A program made the translations under genes and the position numbers. Shown here in pieces: positions 1 to 8,945 of a stretch of 64,000 nucleotides of DNA. The number at the start of each line of letters is the position of its first letter. Position 1 is the stretch's first letter. The stretch spans positions 620,001-684,000 of the forward strand of contig RJVL01000001.1 in the NCBI GenBank assembly GCA_003755025.1, given 5' to 3'. The notes under the pieces are model-generated. The model made no database searches, was not told the DNA's origin, and saw only the letters and a program-made list of their open reading frames with translations. This DNA comes from Diaphorobacter nitroreducens. GTDB taxonomy: Bacteria > Pseudomonadota > Gammaproteobacteria > Burkholderiales > Burkholderiaceae_C.

Positions 1-83
1 CGGGCTATGTCTACCACTATGCGCTGGTGATGATCCTGGGTGTGTTCGCGCTCATGACTTATTTCGTCTGGCTCAACAAGTAG
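1..83 (+). CDS. nuoL: NADH-quinone oxidoreductase subunit L, C-terminal end (partial)
   Basis: Only the last 26 codons are in the window, read in frame from base 3 and ending in TAG at 81-83. The residues are hydrophobic and finish in YFVWLNK, as expected for the final transmembrane helix of NuoL, a proton-pumping antiporter-like subunit of respiratory complex I. The identity rests mainly on position: nuoM starts 13 bases downstream, which is the usual nuoL-nuoM-nuoN order. The start lies outside the window. Confidence 0.8.
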   Translation, partial: GYVYHYALVMILGVFALMTYFVWLNK

Positions 84-96
84 GAGAAAAAAGAAA

Positions 97-1572
97 ATGG
101 GTTTGTTGAGTCTTGCCATCTGGGTGCCCATTGCTTTCGGCACCCTTCTGCTGGCCTTGGGGCGCGACGAGCATGCACGCATGGTCCGCTGGCTGGCGCT
201 CATCGGCGCGCTGCTGGGTTTGGCCGTCACGCTCCCGCTCATGGGCGGCTTCGACAACGGCAGCGCGGCTGCACAGTTTGTCGAAAAGTCCATGTGGATC
301 GAGCGCTTCAACGTCTACTACCACCTGGGTGTGGACGGCATCGCTTTCTGGTTCGTGCCGCTGACGGCGTTCATCACCGTCATCGTTGTGATTGCCTCCT
401 GGGAATCGATCACCGAGCGGGTGAATCAGTACATGGGGGCGTTCCTGATCCTTTCGGGTCTGATGGTCGGCGTCTTCAGCGCCATGGACGGCATGCTGTT
501 CTACGTGTTCTTCGAGGCCACGCTGATCCCCATGTACCTGATCATCGGTATCTGGGGCGGGCCGAACAAGATTTATGCGGCTTTCAAGTTTTTCCTGTAC
601 ACGCTGCTGGGCTCGCTGCTCACGCTGATTGCGTTCATCTACCTGTACAACCAGTCGGGCGGCAGCTTTGACATCGCTACGTGGCACAAGCTGCCCCTGT
701 CGGCTACTGCGCAAACCCTGCTGTTCTTTGCCTTCTTCGCGGCGTTTGCCGTGAAGGTGCCTATGTGGCCGGTGCATACCTGGCTGCCCGATGTGCACGT
801 GGAAGCGCCCACGGGCGGCTCCGCAGTGCTGGCCGCCATCATGCTGAAGCTGGGCGCGTATGGTTTCCTGCGCTTCTCGCTGCCGATCGCACCAGACGCT
901 TCGCGCGAATGGGCGTGGCTGATGATCACCCTGTCGCTGGTGGCTGTGATCTACGTGGGGCTGGTGGCCATGGTGCAAAAGGACATGAAGAAACTCGTGG
1001 CCTACTCGTCGGTTGCGCACATGGGCTTTGTCACGCTGGGCTTCTTCGTCTTCAATGACATGGGTGTCTCGGGTGGCCTGGTCCAGATGATTGCGCACGG
1101 CTTCGTGTCCGGCGCCATGTTCCTGTGCATTGGCGTGCTGTACGACCGCGTGCATTCGCGCGAGATCGCTTCCTATGGCGGCGTGGTCAACACCATGCCC
1201 AAGTTCGCGGCCTTTGCGCTGCTGTTCACCATGGCCAATTGCGGGCTGCCGGCTACGGCGGGCTTCGTCGGTGAATGGATGGTCATCATCGCCGCCGTGA
1301 AATTCGATTTTTGGGTCGGCCTTGGCGCGGCGTTGGCGTTGATCCTGGGCGCCAGCTATTCGCTGTGGATGTACAAGCGCGTCTACCTGGGCCCCGTCAC
1401 GAACGACAACGTGCGCGGCCTGACGGATATTGGCGGGCGAGAATTCCTTGTGCTGGGGTTGCTGGCGATTGCCGTGCTGTACATGGGCGTCTATCCCAAG
1501 CCGTTCACGGACGTGATGGATGTGTCCGTGGCAGAGTTGCTCAAGCATGTTGCGCAATCCAAGCTCAACTGA
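97..1572 (+). CDS. nuoM: NADH-quinone oxidoreductase subunit M
   Basis: This 491-residue polytopic membrane protein is one of the three antiporter-like proton-pumping subunits of complex I in the cytoplasmic membrane. About 14 hydrophobic helices are visible. The conserved charged residues of the channel are present: Glu near residue 140 in FFEATLIPMYL, and Lys near 220 in AVKVPMWPVHTWLPD, followed by the family motif VEAPTGGS. Its length is normal for NuoM. The ATG has an A/G-rich leader (AGGAGAAAAAAG) and follows nuoL by 13 bases, so the genes are clearly one operon. Confidence 0.97.
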   Translation: MGLLSLAIWVPIAFGTLLLALGRDEHARMVRWLALIGALLGLAVTLPLMGGFDNGSAAAQFVEKSMWIERFNVYYHLGVDGIAFWFVPLTAFITVIVVIASWESITERVNQYMGAFLILSGLMVGVFSAMDGMLFYVFFEATLIPMYLIIGIWGGPNKIYAAFKFFLYTLLGSLLTLIAFIYLYNQSGGSFDIATWHKLPLSATAQTLLFFAFFAAFAVKVPMWPVHTWLPDVHVEAPTGGSAVLAAIMLKLGAYGFLRFSLPIAPDASREWAWLMITLSLVAVIYVGLVAMVQKDMKKLVAYSSVAHMGFVTLGFFVFNDMGVSGGLVQMIAHGFVSGAMFLCIGVLYDRVHSREIASYGGVVNTMPKFAAFALLFTMANCGLPATAGFVGEWMVIIAAVKFDFWVGLGAALALILGASYSLWMYKRVYLGPVTNDNVRGLTDIGGREFLVLGLLAIAVLYMGVYPKPFTDVMDVSVAELLKHVAQSKLN

Positions 1573-1596
1573 CCAGACTGAACCGAGAGATACGAG

Positions 1597-3090
1597 ATGA
1601 TTGACAACATCAGCTGGCTGGCGATTTATCCCGAGATCGTGCTGCTGGTCATGGCTTGCGTGATTGCCCTGGTGGATCTGGGCGTCAGCAGCGCGCGCCG
1701 CACGGGAACCTACGTGCTCACCATGCTCACCCTGGCGGTGGTGGCGGCGCTCCAGGCCATGTACGCGAGCAGTGGCAACACCTTCTATGCCTGGGGCAAC
1801 ATGGTTGTCAGCGATGCCATGGGCAATTGGCTCAAGTGCTTCGCGACCGTGGCCGTGATGGTCCTGCTCGTTTATGGCCGTCCCTATGCCGCGGACCGCG
1901 ACATGCTGCGTGGTGGTGAGTTGTTCACGCTGACCATGCTCGCTCTGCTGGGGATGTTTGTGCTGATCTCGGCCAACAACTTCCTGCTGATCTATCTGGG
2001 TCTGGAACTGCTCACGCTCTCCAGCTATGCCCTGGTGGCCCTGCGGCGCGACAACACCACGGCCACCGAGGCCGCGATGAAATATTTCGTACTGGGTGCC
2101 ATGGCCAGCGGCTTCCTGCTGTATGGCCTGTCCATGCTCTACGGCGCCACCGGTTCGCTGGACATCGGCCAGGTATTCAAGGCCATCAACGCGGGGCAGA
2201 TCCGTCACCAGGTACTGGTGTTCGGTCTGGTGTTCGTGGTCGCCGGGCTGGCTTTCAAGATGGGCGTGGTTCCGTTCCATATGTGGGTGCCTGACGTGTA
2301 CCAGGGCGCGCCTACGGCCGTGACGCTGTTCATCGGTAGCGCACCCAAGCTGGCCGCGTTCGCCATGACCATCCGCCTCCTGGTGGACGGCCTGTTGCCG
2401 CTGGCCATCGACTGGCAGCAGATGCTCGCGGTACTGGCCATCGGGTCGCTGCTGGTGGGTAACCTGGCTGCGATCATGCAGACCAATCTCAAGCGCATGC
2501 TGGCGTACTCGACGATCTCGCAGATGGCATTCGTGCTACTGGGCCTGATGTCGGGTGTGGTGCATGGCAACGTGGACGCCACCGCTGTGGAGAACGCCTA
2601 CAGCTCCGCCATGTTCTACGTGGTGACCTATGTGCTCACCACGTTGGCGGCCTTCGGTGTGATCCTGCTGTTGGCGCGCGAAGGTTTTGAAAGCGAAGAA
2701 ATTTCCGACCTGGCCGGTCTGAACCAGCGCAGCCCGCTGTACGCAGGCGTGATGGCCGTGTGTCTGTTCTCGATGGCCGGCATTCCGCCGCTGGTCGGTT
2801 TCTATGCCAAGCTGGCCGTGCTGCAAGCGCTGGTCGCGTCCGGCCAGGTACTGCACATCGCCTTGGCGGTATTCGCCGTCATGATGTCGTTGATCGGCGC
2901 GTTCTACTACCTCCGCGTGGTGAAGGTGATGTACTTCGACGCACCATTGACTGCTACCAGCGTGTCCGCACCGTTGGACGTGCGTGTGGTGCTGACCATC
3001 AATGGCGCTCTGGTCCTGGTCCTGGGACTGCTGCCGGGTGGGCTCATGGCCCTGTGCGCCGATGCCATCGTGCGCGCCCTCGCCACCTGA
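1597..3090 (+). CDS. nuoN: NADH-quinone oxidoreductase subunit N
   Basis: This 497-residue protein is the third antiporter-like subunit of complex I. It has the typical motifs [19 protein letters not shown], with the key Glu near residue 137, and [22 protein letters not shown], which carries the conserved Lys. Another typical motif, [10 protein letters not shown], appears as [12 protein letters not shown]. It starts 24 bases after nuoM with a GAGAG ribosome site and is normally the last nuo gene. Two small genes follow in the same direction and are probably co-transcribed. Confidence 0.97.
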   Translation: MIDNISWLAIYPEIVLLVMACVIALVDLGVSSARRTGTYVLTMLTLAVVAALQAMYASSGNTFYAWGNMVVSDAMGNWLKCFATVAVMVLLVYGRPYAADRDMLRGGELFTLTMLALLGMFVLISANNFLLIYLGLELLTLSSYALVALRRDNTTATEAAMKYFVLGAMASGFLLYGLSMLYGATGSLDIGQVFKAINAGQIRHQVLVFGLVFVVAGLAFKMGVVPFHMWVPDVYQGAPTAVTLFIGSAPKLAAFAMTIRLLVDGLLPLAIDWQQMLAVLAIGSLLVGNLAAIMQTNLKRMLAYSTISQMAFVLLGLMSGVVHGNVDATAVENAYSSAMFYVVTYVLTTLAAFGVILLLAREGFESEEISDLAGLNQRSPLYAGVMAVCLFSMAGIPPLVGFYAKLAVLQALVASGQVLHIALAVFAVMMSLIGAFYYLRVVKVMYFDAPLTATSVSAPLDVRVVLTINGALVLVLGLLPGGLMALCADAIVRALAT

Positions 3091-3108
3091 CCGGGCGCCG
3101 CGGCTGCC

Positions 3109-3432
3109 ATGACCCAGACGGGGGCCATCTGGCTGGTAATTTTGGCCGCCCTTGTGGCGGCCAATCTCCCTTTCATCAATGACCGGTGGCTGGTCGTCGG
3201 CGCACGCGCCCGGGAAGGCAAACCCTTCTTCGTCCGCGCGCTGGAATTGGTGTTGCTGTACTTCCTGGTCGGTGGTCTGGCGTTGGCGCTCGAGAAACGG
3301 GCAGGGCAGATTGCGCCCCAGGGCTGGGAGTTCTACGCGGTCACCGGGGCGTTGTTCGTGACGCTGGCATTTCCGGGGTTCGTCTACCGCTACCTGATGC
3401 GTCGCCGCGACCGCAGCGCCGCCGAGGACTGA
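3109..3432 (+). CDS. DUF2818 family small membrane protein
   Basis: This 107-residue protein has three hydrophobic segments (about residues 5-22, 42-60 and 78-97) and a basic C-terminus, MRRRDRSAAED. Proteins of this family are found directly downstream of nuoN in many Burkholderiales, which is the arrangement here (18-base gap). That suggests a part in complex I assembly or stability, but no activity is known. No strong ribosome site precedes the ATG, so translation may depend on coupling to nuoN. Confidence 0.85.
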   Translation: MTQTGAIWLVILAALVAANLPFINDRWLVVGARAREGKPFFVRALELVLLYFLVGGLALALEKRAGQIAPQGWEFYAVTGALFVTLAFPGFVYRYLMRRRDRSAAED

Positions 3433-3444
3433 TGAGGGTTGGCC

Positions 3445-3906
3445 TTGAAGGTACTCGACCTGCTGTGTTCGCTCGACCACACGTTTGAAGGCTGGTTTGC
3501 GAGTGAGGGCGACTTTCACAGCCAGCAGGCACGTGGCCTGGTGCAGTGTCCGATGTGCGGAGACTCGCAGGTGCGCAAGGGGGTCAGCGCTCCCCGGTTG
3601 AACCTGAGCACCGGGGCCTCCACATCGCGGGAGGCCGCTGCGACGGCTCCCGCTCCCGTTCCGCCAGAGGGGGTATCCGCCGCCTTTCAGGCCACATGGC
3701 TTGCCGTGGCGCGCCGGGTCATGGCGCAGACCGAGGACGTGGGAGACCGCTTCGCATCCGAGGCACGCCGCATGCACTACGGCGAGACGGAAGAGCGCGG
3801 CATACGCGGCCAAGCGACGCCCCAGGAAACCGCCGAGCTGCTGGATGAGGGTATTGCAGTGCTGCCGCTGGTGTTGCCGCAGGCAGCGAAAGAGCCTCTG
3901 CACTAG
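3445..3906 (+). CDS. DUF1178 family protein
   Basis: A protein of about 153 residues that starts MKVLDLLCSLDHTFEGWFAS, the standard beginning of the DUF1178 family. I choose the TTG at 3445 over the TTG at 3439 because family members begin with MKV and because GAGGG at 3434-3438 then has good spacing. A CxxC pair (QCPMCGDS, near residues 34-37) looks like a small metal-binding knuckle. The C-terminal half, with RMHYGETEERGIRGQATPQE, is also typical. The function is unknown. It closes the nuo gene run and converges on the ABC exporter. Confidence 0.85.
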   Translation: MKVLDLLCSLDHTFEGWFASEGDFHSQQARGLVQCPMCGDSQVRKGVSAPRLNLSTGASTSREAAATAPAPVPPEGVSAAFQATWLAVARRVMAQTEDVGDRFASEARRMHYGETEERGIRGQATPQETAELLDEGIAVLPLVLPQAAKEPLH

Positions 3907-3957
3907 GGTTCTGGCTCTGGCTGGCTCTAGCGCGTCGGCGCCGCCCCAAATGACCCT

Positions 3958-5760
3958 TCAACGCGAGAACTGCAGCGCTGCCAAGCGGGCATAGACGCCG
4001 CCCTGATGCAGCAAGTCCTCATGCCGCCCCTGCTCGACGATGCATCCATTGTCCATGACCACGATGCGGTCCGCATGCTGGACGGTGGCCAGCCGGTGGG
4101 CGATGACCAGGGTAATACGTTGGCGGGAATGCTGGCGAAGCGCGGTGTCCAGCGCAAGCTGCACGGCACGCTCGCTGTGCGCGTCTAGGGCGCTTGTGGC
4201 CTCGTCCAGGAGCAGTACGGGGGCGTTCTTCAGCAGCGCGCGGGCTATGGCGATGCGCTGGCGTTGGCCTCCTGAGAGGCGCACGCCATGCTCGCCGAGA
4301 AAGGTGTCGTACCCCTGCGGCAGCGCGTCGATGAATTCATGGGCAAATGCGGCGCGTGCCGCTGCTTTCACCGCGTGCCGGCTCGCCTGCGGATCGCCAT
4401 AGCGGATATTGTCCAGGGCCGATGCGGAAAAAATCTCGGCGTCTTGCGGAACCACGCCAATGTGGCTTCGCAGCACCTGCGGGTCTATGTCGCGCAAATC
4501 CACGCCACCCAACGTGATGCGGCCCTCGCTCACGTCGTAGAAGCGTTGCAGCAATTGAAAGACGGTGGACTTGCCGGCGCCGCTGCTGCCCACCAACGCA
4601 ACGGTTTCTCCTGGCAGCAGGCGCAGGTCGAAGTGGCGCAGCGCGGGTGGCACGGGGCGCGAGGGATAGGAGAAGCCTACGCCCGTGAACTTGATCGAAA
4701 GGTCTGTGGCCCGCGGCATGGCGGGCCGGGATGGTGCGGCAAGCGTGGGGCGTGTTGCGAGCAGTTCCATCAGCCGCTCCATCGCACCCGCGGCGCGCAA
4801 CAGGTCGCCATAAACCTCGCCCAGCACGGCTACGGCACCCGCGAGAAACATCGCATAGAGAATGGTCTGCCCCAGTTGCCCGGCCGAGAGCGTCCCTGCG
4901 AGGACCGCCTGGGCCCCGAGATACAACCCCCAAAGCAACAGCGCGGCGCTGGCAATGATGATGAAGGCCATCAGTGCTGCACGGGCGCCGCTGCGGCGCA
5001 GGGCTGCGCGCAGCGCACTCTCCGTAGCCGCCGCGAAGCGGGCGGCTTCGCGTGCTTCAGCCGTGTAACTTTGCACCACGGGAATGGCGCCCAACACCTC
5101 TGCGGCGATGGCGCTGGCATCTGCCACGCGGTCCTGGCTTGCGCGTGACAGACGCCGTACACGCCGTCCGATCCACATCGACGGCAGCACGATGGCGACG
5201 ACGGCCCCGAAGGCGAGCGCCATCACGTAGGGCGTGCTCCAGATCAGCATGCCCAGCGCCCCGGCGCCCAGCAGGGCATTGCGCAGTCCCATGGACAGCG
5301 ATGAGCCCACGACGGTCTGCACCAGTGTCGTGTCGGCCGTGAGGCGCGACAGCACTTCCCCCGTTTGCGTGGTTTCAAAGAACTCCGGGCTCTGCCGCAG
5401 CACGTGTGCGTAGACGGCGTTGCGCAGATCTGCCGTGACGCGTTCGCCCAGCCAGCTCATGAGGTAGTAGCGTGCGGCCGACGCCAATCCAAGTGCCACG
5501 GCGACCGCGAACAGCACTGCAAAGTGCGTGCGCAAGGCCGGTGCGCCGACGCCCTTTCCCCCCGGGGTGGCAGCGCTAATCGCGCCATCGATCAATTGAC
5601 GCAGGGCCGTGGGAAAGGCCAGCGTCGCCAAGGCGGCGAGTAGCAGAAACGCCATCGCGCCAGCGAGGTGTATCCGGTAGGGACGCAGGAACGGCGCCAG
5701 TTCCCTCATCAGGTGGCGCATGTCCTGGGGTTTTTTCTGAGCGTTGGTGGACCTTGCCAT
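3958..5760 (-). CDS. ABC exporter, fused permease-ATPase (MsbA-like)
   Basis: A 600-residue half-transporter that should work as a homodimer in the inner membrane. Residues about 25-320 form a six-helix ABC exporter domain. Residues about 345-595 are the ATPase, with Walker A GSSGAGKST, signature LSGGQRQRIAIARAL, Walker B VLLLDEATSALD and the switch His in VIAHRLATV. Family members move lipids, lipid-linked sugars or drugs; the substrate cannot be read from the sequence. It is monocistronic, facing the nuo cluster tail to tail, with no obvious terminator in the 51-base gap. Confidence 0.93.
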   Translation of the reverse strand: MARSTNAQKKPQDMRHLMRELAPFLRPYRIHLAGAMAFLLLAALATLAFPTALRQLIDGAISAATPGGKGVGAPALRTHFAVLFAVAVALGLASAARYYLMSWLGERVTADLRNAVYAHVLRQSPEFFETTQTGEVLSRLTADTTLVQTVVGSSLSMGLRNALLGAGALGMLIWSTPYVMALAFGAVVAIVLPSMWIGRRVRRLSRASQDRVADASAIAAEVLGAIPVVQSYTAEAREAARFAAATESALRAALRRSGARAALMAFIIIASAALLLWGLYLGAQAVLAGTLSAGQLGQTILYAMFLAGAVAVLGEVYGDLLRAAGAMERLMELLATRPTLAAPSRPAMPRATDLSIKFTGVGFSYPSRPVPPALRHFDLRLLPGETVALVGSSGAGKSTVFQLLQRFYDVSEGRITLGGVDLRDIDPQVLRSHIGVVPQDAEIFSASALDNIRYGDPQASRHAVKAAARAAFAHEFIDALPQGYDTFLGEHGVRLSGGQRQRIAIARALLKNAPVLLLDEATSALDAHSERAVQLALDTALRQHSRQRITLVIAHRLATVQHADRIVVMDNGCIVEQGRHEDLLHQGGVYARLAALQFSR

Positions 5761-5790
5761 GCGCCAGTGTAGGGCGGAAGAGTCGCTGGG

Positions 5791-6159
5791 TTACGTGGCG
5801 CCGAAGCGGTCCACGAACGCCGCTGCAAAGGCTGGGCCGCCACTGAGGGACAGCGTCAAGGTCACCCACGCCTGGGGCTGGGATTGTGGTCGTGGATGAA
5901 TTTGCCGTTCGTGGATGTCGAACCCCAGCGCCAGCAAGGGCAACCCGTCGCGCTCGCACTGCAGGTCGTAGTCCCACAGTCCTCCCGTCTCGACCGGGCC
6001 GCGCAGAGCGCCGAACTCGGTGTGCGCCCAGTCCAGCAGCGCTGTAATCTCCGCCAGCAGCTCGGGCAGGCGATCCGTGGGCACGCTGGCCATGGCATCC
6101 CAGGTTCCCGTGCCTTCCTCATCCTCGCTGTAGTCAAAATCCAGAAAATGCAAAGTCAT
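5791..6159 (-). CDS. Conserved hypothetical protein, 122 aa
   Basis: I do not recognise a domain. The protein is soluble and rather acidic. Its N-terminus is rich in Asp and Glu (DFDYSEDEEGTGTWDAMAS), and the middle carries GGLWDYDLQCE and LPLLALGFDIHE. No signal peptide, membrane segment or cysteine motif is visible. It lies 30 bases upstream of the ABC exporter on the same strand and 48 bases from a divergent ABC ATPase gene, so it could share a promoter with either. Codon use matches the neighbours, which supports a real gene. Confidence 0.65.
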   Translation of the reverse strand: MTLHFLDFDYSEDEEGTGTWDAMASVPTDRLPELLAEITALLDWAHTEFGALRGPVETGGLWDYDLQCERDGLPLLALGFDIHERQIHPRPQSQPQAWVTLTLSLSGGPAFAAAFVDRFGAT

Positions 6160-6207
6160 GCGACAACCCAGCCCTGTGATGCGGGCGCTGTTTCTTCAGG
6201 AGACGTC

Positions 6208-6864
6208 ATGCTGAAGGGCCCCGAGCCTATTGCATCCCCGCCCGCGTTGCGAGCCGAGGGAATCTGCTTCGGCTTTGCGCAACGGCCCTTGTTCCAGCAC
6301 TGGAGTGCGGATTTTCCCGCAGGCCTGGTGCTGGTGCAGGGTGGGGATGGGGCGGGCAAGACCAGCCTGTTGCGCCTGATGGCCGGAGAGTGGGCGCCGC
6401 AGGCCGGGCGGATGCTGCTGCATGGCACGAGCGCGACGCAGCAGCCTGCGCAATACCGGGCACAGGTCTTTTGGCGCGACCCGCGCGCGCCGTGGCCGCA
6501 GGCGATGACGGCGCAGGACTGGGCCGCCGAGCTGCGCACGGTCCATGCGCGCTGGTCCGAGGAGGACTGGCACGCCCACGTCGCGGGCTGGGGCATTGCC
6601 GGGCATCTGCACAAGGCCATGCACCAGCTTTCCGCAGGCAGCCAGCGCAAGGTGCTGATGGCCGGCGCACTGGCCAGCGGCGCCCCACTGACATTGCTGG
6701 ATGAGCCGCTGGCCGGCCTGGACAAGGCGTCCATTGCCTACCTGCTGCAGGCGCTGCAGCGGGAGGTAAGTGCACCCCGCACCCCTGGGCGCGTGTTGGT
6801 GGTGGCGCATTACGATGCGTTGGGCGATCTGCCCTGGCGCCACCGGGTGGTACTGCCGGAATAA
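6208..6864 (+). CDS. Orphan ABC transporter ATP-binding protein (CcmA-like)
   Basis: An ATPase domain of about 218 residues without a membrane part. Walker A is GGDGAGKTS, the signature is the variant LSAGSQRKVLMAGAL, Walker B is LTLLDEPLAGLD and the switch His lies in VVAHYD. The LSAG-x-x-R-K signature and short length resemble CcmA/YhhJ-type exporter ATPases, but no permease gene is adjacent. I start at the ATG at 6208 because CAGGAGA sits 5-9 bases before it; upstream in-frame codons lack a ribosome site. The transported substrate is unknown. Confidence 0.85.
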   Translation: MLKGPEPIASPPALRAEGICFGFAQRPLFQHWSADFPAGLVLVQGGDGAGKTSLLRLMAGEWAPQAGRMLLHGTSATQQPAQYRAQVFWRDPRAPWPQAMTAQDWAAELRTVHARWSEEDWHAHVAGWGIAGHLHKAMHQLSAGSQRKVLMAGALASGAPLTLLDEPLAGLDKASIAYLLQALQREVSAPRTPGRVLVVAHYDALGDLPWRHRVVLPE

Positions 6865-6907
6865 ACTGGCGCACCTTTTTCCGCGCCTGCTGGCGCAAGG
6901 AGTTGTC

Positions 6908-7537
6908 GTGGAAGCCCTGCTGTTTGCCCCCGCCGCCGTTGCCATTGCGCTCACGCCCGGCCCCAACAATTTCTGCGGGCTCAACAACGGCATCCGCGCC
7001 GGTGTCGCAGCCGCGCTAATCGCGACCGTGGGGCGGGTGGCCGCATTCGCCATTTTCCTCAGTGTCTCGGCCGTGGGATTGGGGGCCATGCTGCTGGCTT
7101 CGGAGGCCGCATTCACGGCCGTCAAATGGGCCGGCGCCGTTTATCTGTTCTGGATTGGCTGGCGCGCATGGCGCAGCCGGGAGTTCGGTGGCGCGGCGCT
7201 GGTCGAGGGAGATGAGGCACCCGCACCCGCGCGTGCCTCGATGCGTGCCCTGATGGCACAGGAGTTCCTGCTGGGCATCACCAACCCCAAGGCCATCATC
7301 CTCTTTGCGGCCGTCTTCCCGCAGTTCATCGATCCGGCACAGCCCGCGGCGCGGCAGTTCCTGGTACTGGGCAGCATCTACCTGATGGCGGAATTCGTGG
7401 CCACAGCGGTGTATGCCACGTGCGGGCGGCAGATCCGCCGCGTCATTCGCACGCAGCGCGGCGTGGTGCGGCTGAACCGTGCCACCGGTGGCTTCTTCAT
7501 GGGAGCTGGCGGCTTGTTGCTGACGGCCAACCGCTAA
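6908..7537 (+). CDS. LysE/RhtB family amino-acid exporter
   Basis: A membrane protein of about 209 residues that begins, with a GTG codon, VEALLFAPAAVAIALTPGPNN. The PGPNN motif and six predicted helices are the marks of LysE/RhtB efflux proteins, which export amino acids or their derivatives across the inner membrane. The GTG at 6908 is chosen because AAGGAG (6897-6902) is ideally spaced and the family N-terminus starts there. A middle stretch, LLGITNPKAIILFAAVFPQF, is a second family motif. It converges on gdhA across a strong hairpin. Confidence 0.9.
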   Translation: MEALLFAPAAVAIALTPGPNNFCGLNNGIRAGVAAALIATVGRVAAFAIFLSVSAVGLGAMLLASEAAFTAVKWAGAVYLFWIGWRAWRSREFGGAALVEGDEAPAPARASMRALMAQEFLLGITNPKAIILFAAVFPQFIDPAQPAARQFLVLGSIYLMAEFVATAVYATCGRQIRRVIRTQRGVVRLNRATGGFFMGAGGLLLTANR

Positions 7538-7564
7538 AAAAAAGCCGGCCCAGGGGCCGGCTTG
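7538..7564. terminator. Rho-independent terminator between lysE-type gene and gdhA
   Basis: A perfect inverted repeat, AAGCCGGCCC-AG-GGGCCGGCTT, spans 7542-7563. On its left is a run of A (7536-7543), which reads as a U tract for transcripts coming leftward from gdhA. It is therefore a clear gdhA terminator. Rightward transcripts from the LysE-type gene would form the same hairpin but have only a very short T run. Confidence 0.88.
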
Positions 7565-7601
7565 CGCGGTGTGCCGCAGGCGCGGGGCCTGCGCAGAGGT
7601 A

Positions 7602-8945
7602 TCAGACCACGCCTTGCGCCAGCATGGCGTCGGCCACCTTCACGAATCCAGCCACGTTGGCACCGTTGATGTAGCTCACGCTGCCATCGGCGCGCTTGCC
7701 GTATTGCAGGCAGGCGGCGTGGATGCCCTGCATGATCTGGAGCAGGCGCGCATCCACTTCGTCGCGGGTCCACGACAGACGCATCGCGTTCTGGCTCATT
7801 TCCAGGCCCGAGGTGGCCACGCCACCGGCGTTGCTGGCCTTGCCCGGTGCGTACAGCACGCCCGCCTGCTCGAACAGCTTGGCTGCCTCGTTGGTCGAGG
7901 GCATGTTGGCGCCTTCGGCCACGCACAGCACGCCGTTCTTGATGAGGGTACGGGCGTCGTTCTCGTCCAGCTCGTTTTGCGTGGCGCAGGGCAAGGCCAC
8001 GTCCACCTTGACATGCCATGGGCGCACGCCGGCTTCGAACTTCACACCGGTGCGGGCGGCGTAGTCGCTCACGCGGCCGTAATGGTGGTTCTTCACGTCC
8101 ATCAGGATGGCCAGCTTCTCGGGGGTGAAGCCGTCTTCGTCAATGATGGTGCCGCTGGAGTCCGACACGGTGATGACCTTGGCGCCGAGTTGCATGGCCT
8201 TTTCCACGGCGTACTGGGCCACGTTGCCCGAGCCGGACACGGACACGCGCAGGCCGTCGAAGCTGCGGCCGCGGGTCTTGAGCATCTCGTCGGCGAAGTA
8301 CACCGTGCCGTAGCCGGTGGCCTCGGGGCGGATCAGCGAGCCGCCGAAGGCCAGGCCCTTGCCCGTGAACACGCTGGCGGCGTTGTTGGCCAGCTTCTTG
8401 TACATGCCCGCCATGAAACCGACCTCACGGCCGCCCACCCCGATATCACCCGCGGGCACGTCGGTGTCGGGACCCACGTGGCGGAACAGCTCCGTCACGA
8501 AGGCCTGGCAAAAGCGCATGACTTCGGCCGGGCTCTTGCCCTTGGGGTCGAAGTCCGAGCCACCCTTGCCGCCGCCCATGGGCAGCGTGGTCAGCGCGTT
8601 CTTGAAGGTCTGCTCGAAGGCCAGGAACTTCAGCACCGACAGGTTTACCGAGGGGTGAAAGCGCAGGCCGCCCTTGTAAGGGCCGATCGCCATGCTGTGC
8701 TGGATGCGATAGCCGCGGTTGATATGCACATTGCCGTGATCGTCGAACCAGGACACGCGGAACATCACCACCCGCTCGGGCTCCACCAGGCGCTCCAGCA
8801 GGCCTTGCTCGGCATAGCGCGGGTTCTTTTCGATGAACGGCCACAGGCTTTCCATGACCTCGGTCACGGCTTGCAGGTATTCGGGCTGGCCGGGGTTGCG
8901 CTGTGCAACCTGTTCAAGGAAATGGCCCACGGATTGGTGCTTCAT
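7602..8945 (-). CDS. gdhA: NADP-type glutamate dehydrogenase
   Basis: At 447 residues this matches hexameric bacterial GdhA exactly in length. The enzyme interconverts 2-oxoglutarate plus ammonia and glutamate in the cytoplasm. The substrate-binding/catalytic motif LPMGGGKGGSDFDPKGKS is intact, as are AGDIGVGGREVGFM and the dinucleotide-binding stretch VSGSGNVAQYAVEKA. The start is the ATG at 8945 (MKHQSVGHFLEQV); a longer open frame upstream lacks homology-like sequence. The gene has a 341-base non-coding region in front of it, large for this window, which could hold regulation. Confidence 0.96.
   Translation of the reverse strand: MKHQSVGHFLEQVAQRNPGQPEYLQAVTEVMESLWPFIEKNPRYAEQGLLERLVEPERVVMFRVSWFDDHGNVHINRGYRIQHSMAIGPYKGGLRFHPSVNLSVLKFLAFEQTFKNALTTLPMGGGKGGSDFDPKGKSPAEVMRFCQAFVTELFRHVGPDTDVPAGDIGVGGREVGFMAGMYKKLANNAASVFTGKGLAFGGSLIRPEATGYGTVYFADEMLKTRGRSFDGLRVSVSGSGNVAQYAVEKAMQLGAKVITVSDSSGTIIDEDGFTPEKLAILMDVKNHHYGRVSDYAARTGVKFEAGVRPWHVKVDVALPCATQNELDENDARTLIKNGVLCVAEGANMPSTNEAAKLFEQAGVLYAPGKASNAGGVATSGLEMSQNAMRLSWTRDEVDARLLQIMQGIHAACLQYGKRADGSVSYINGANVAGFVKVADAMLAQGVV

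Noticed and set aside
73..2280. Long open frame of 735 codons on the minus strand across nuoM and nuoN
   Set aside because: It is antisense to two clear complex I genes, is extremely rich in His, Gln and Arg, and has no recognisable domain. It results from GC-rich codon bias in the true genes.
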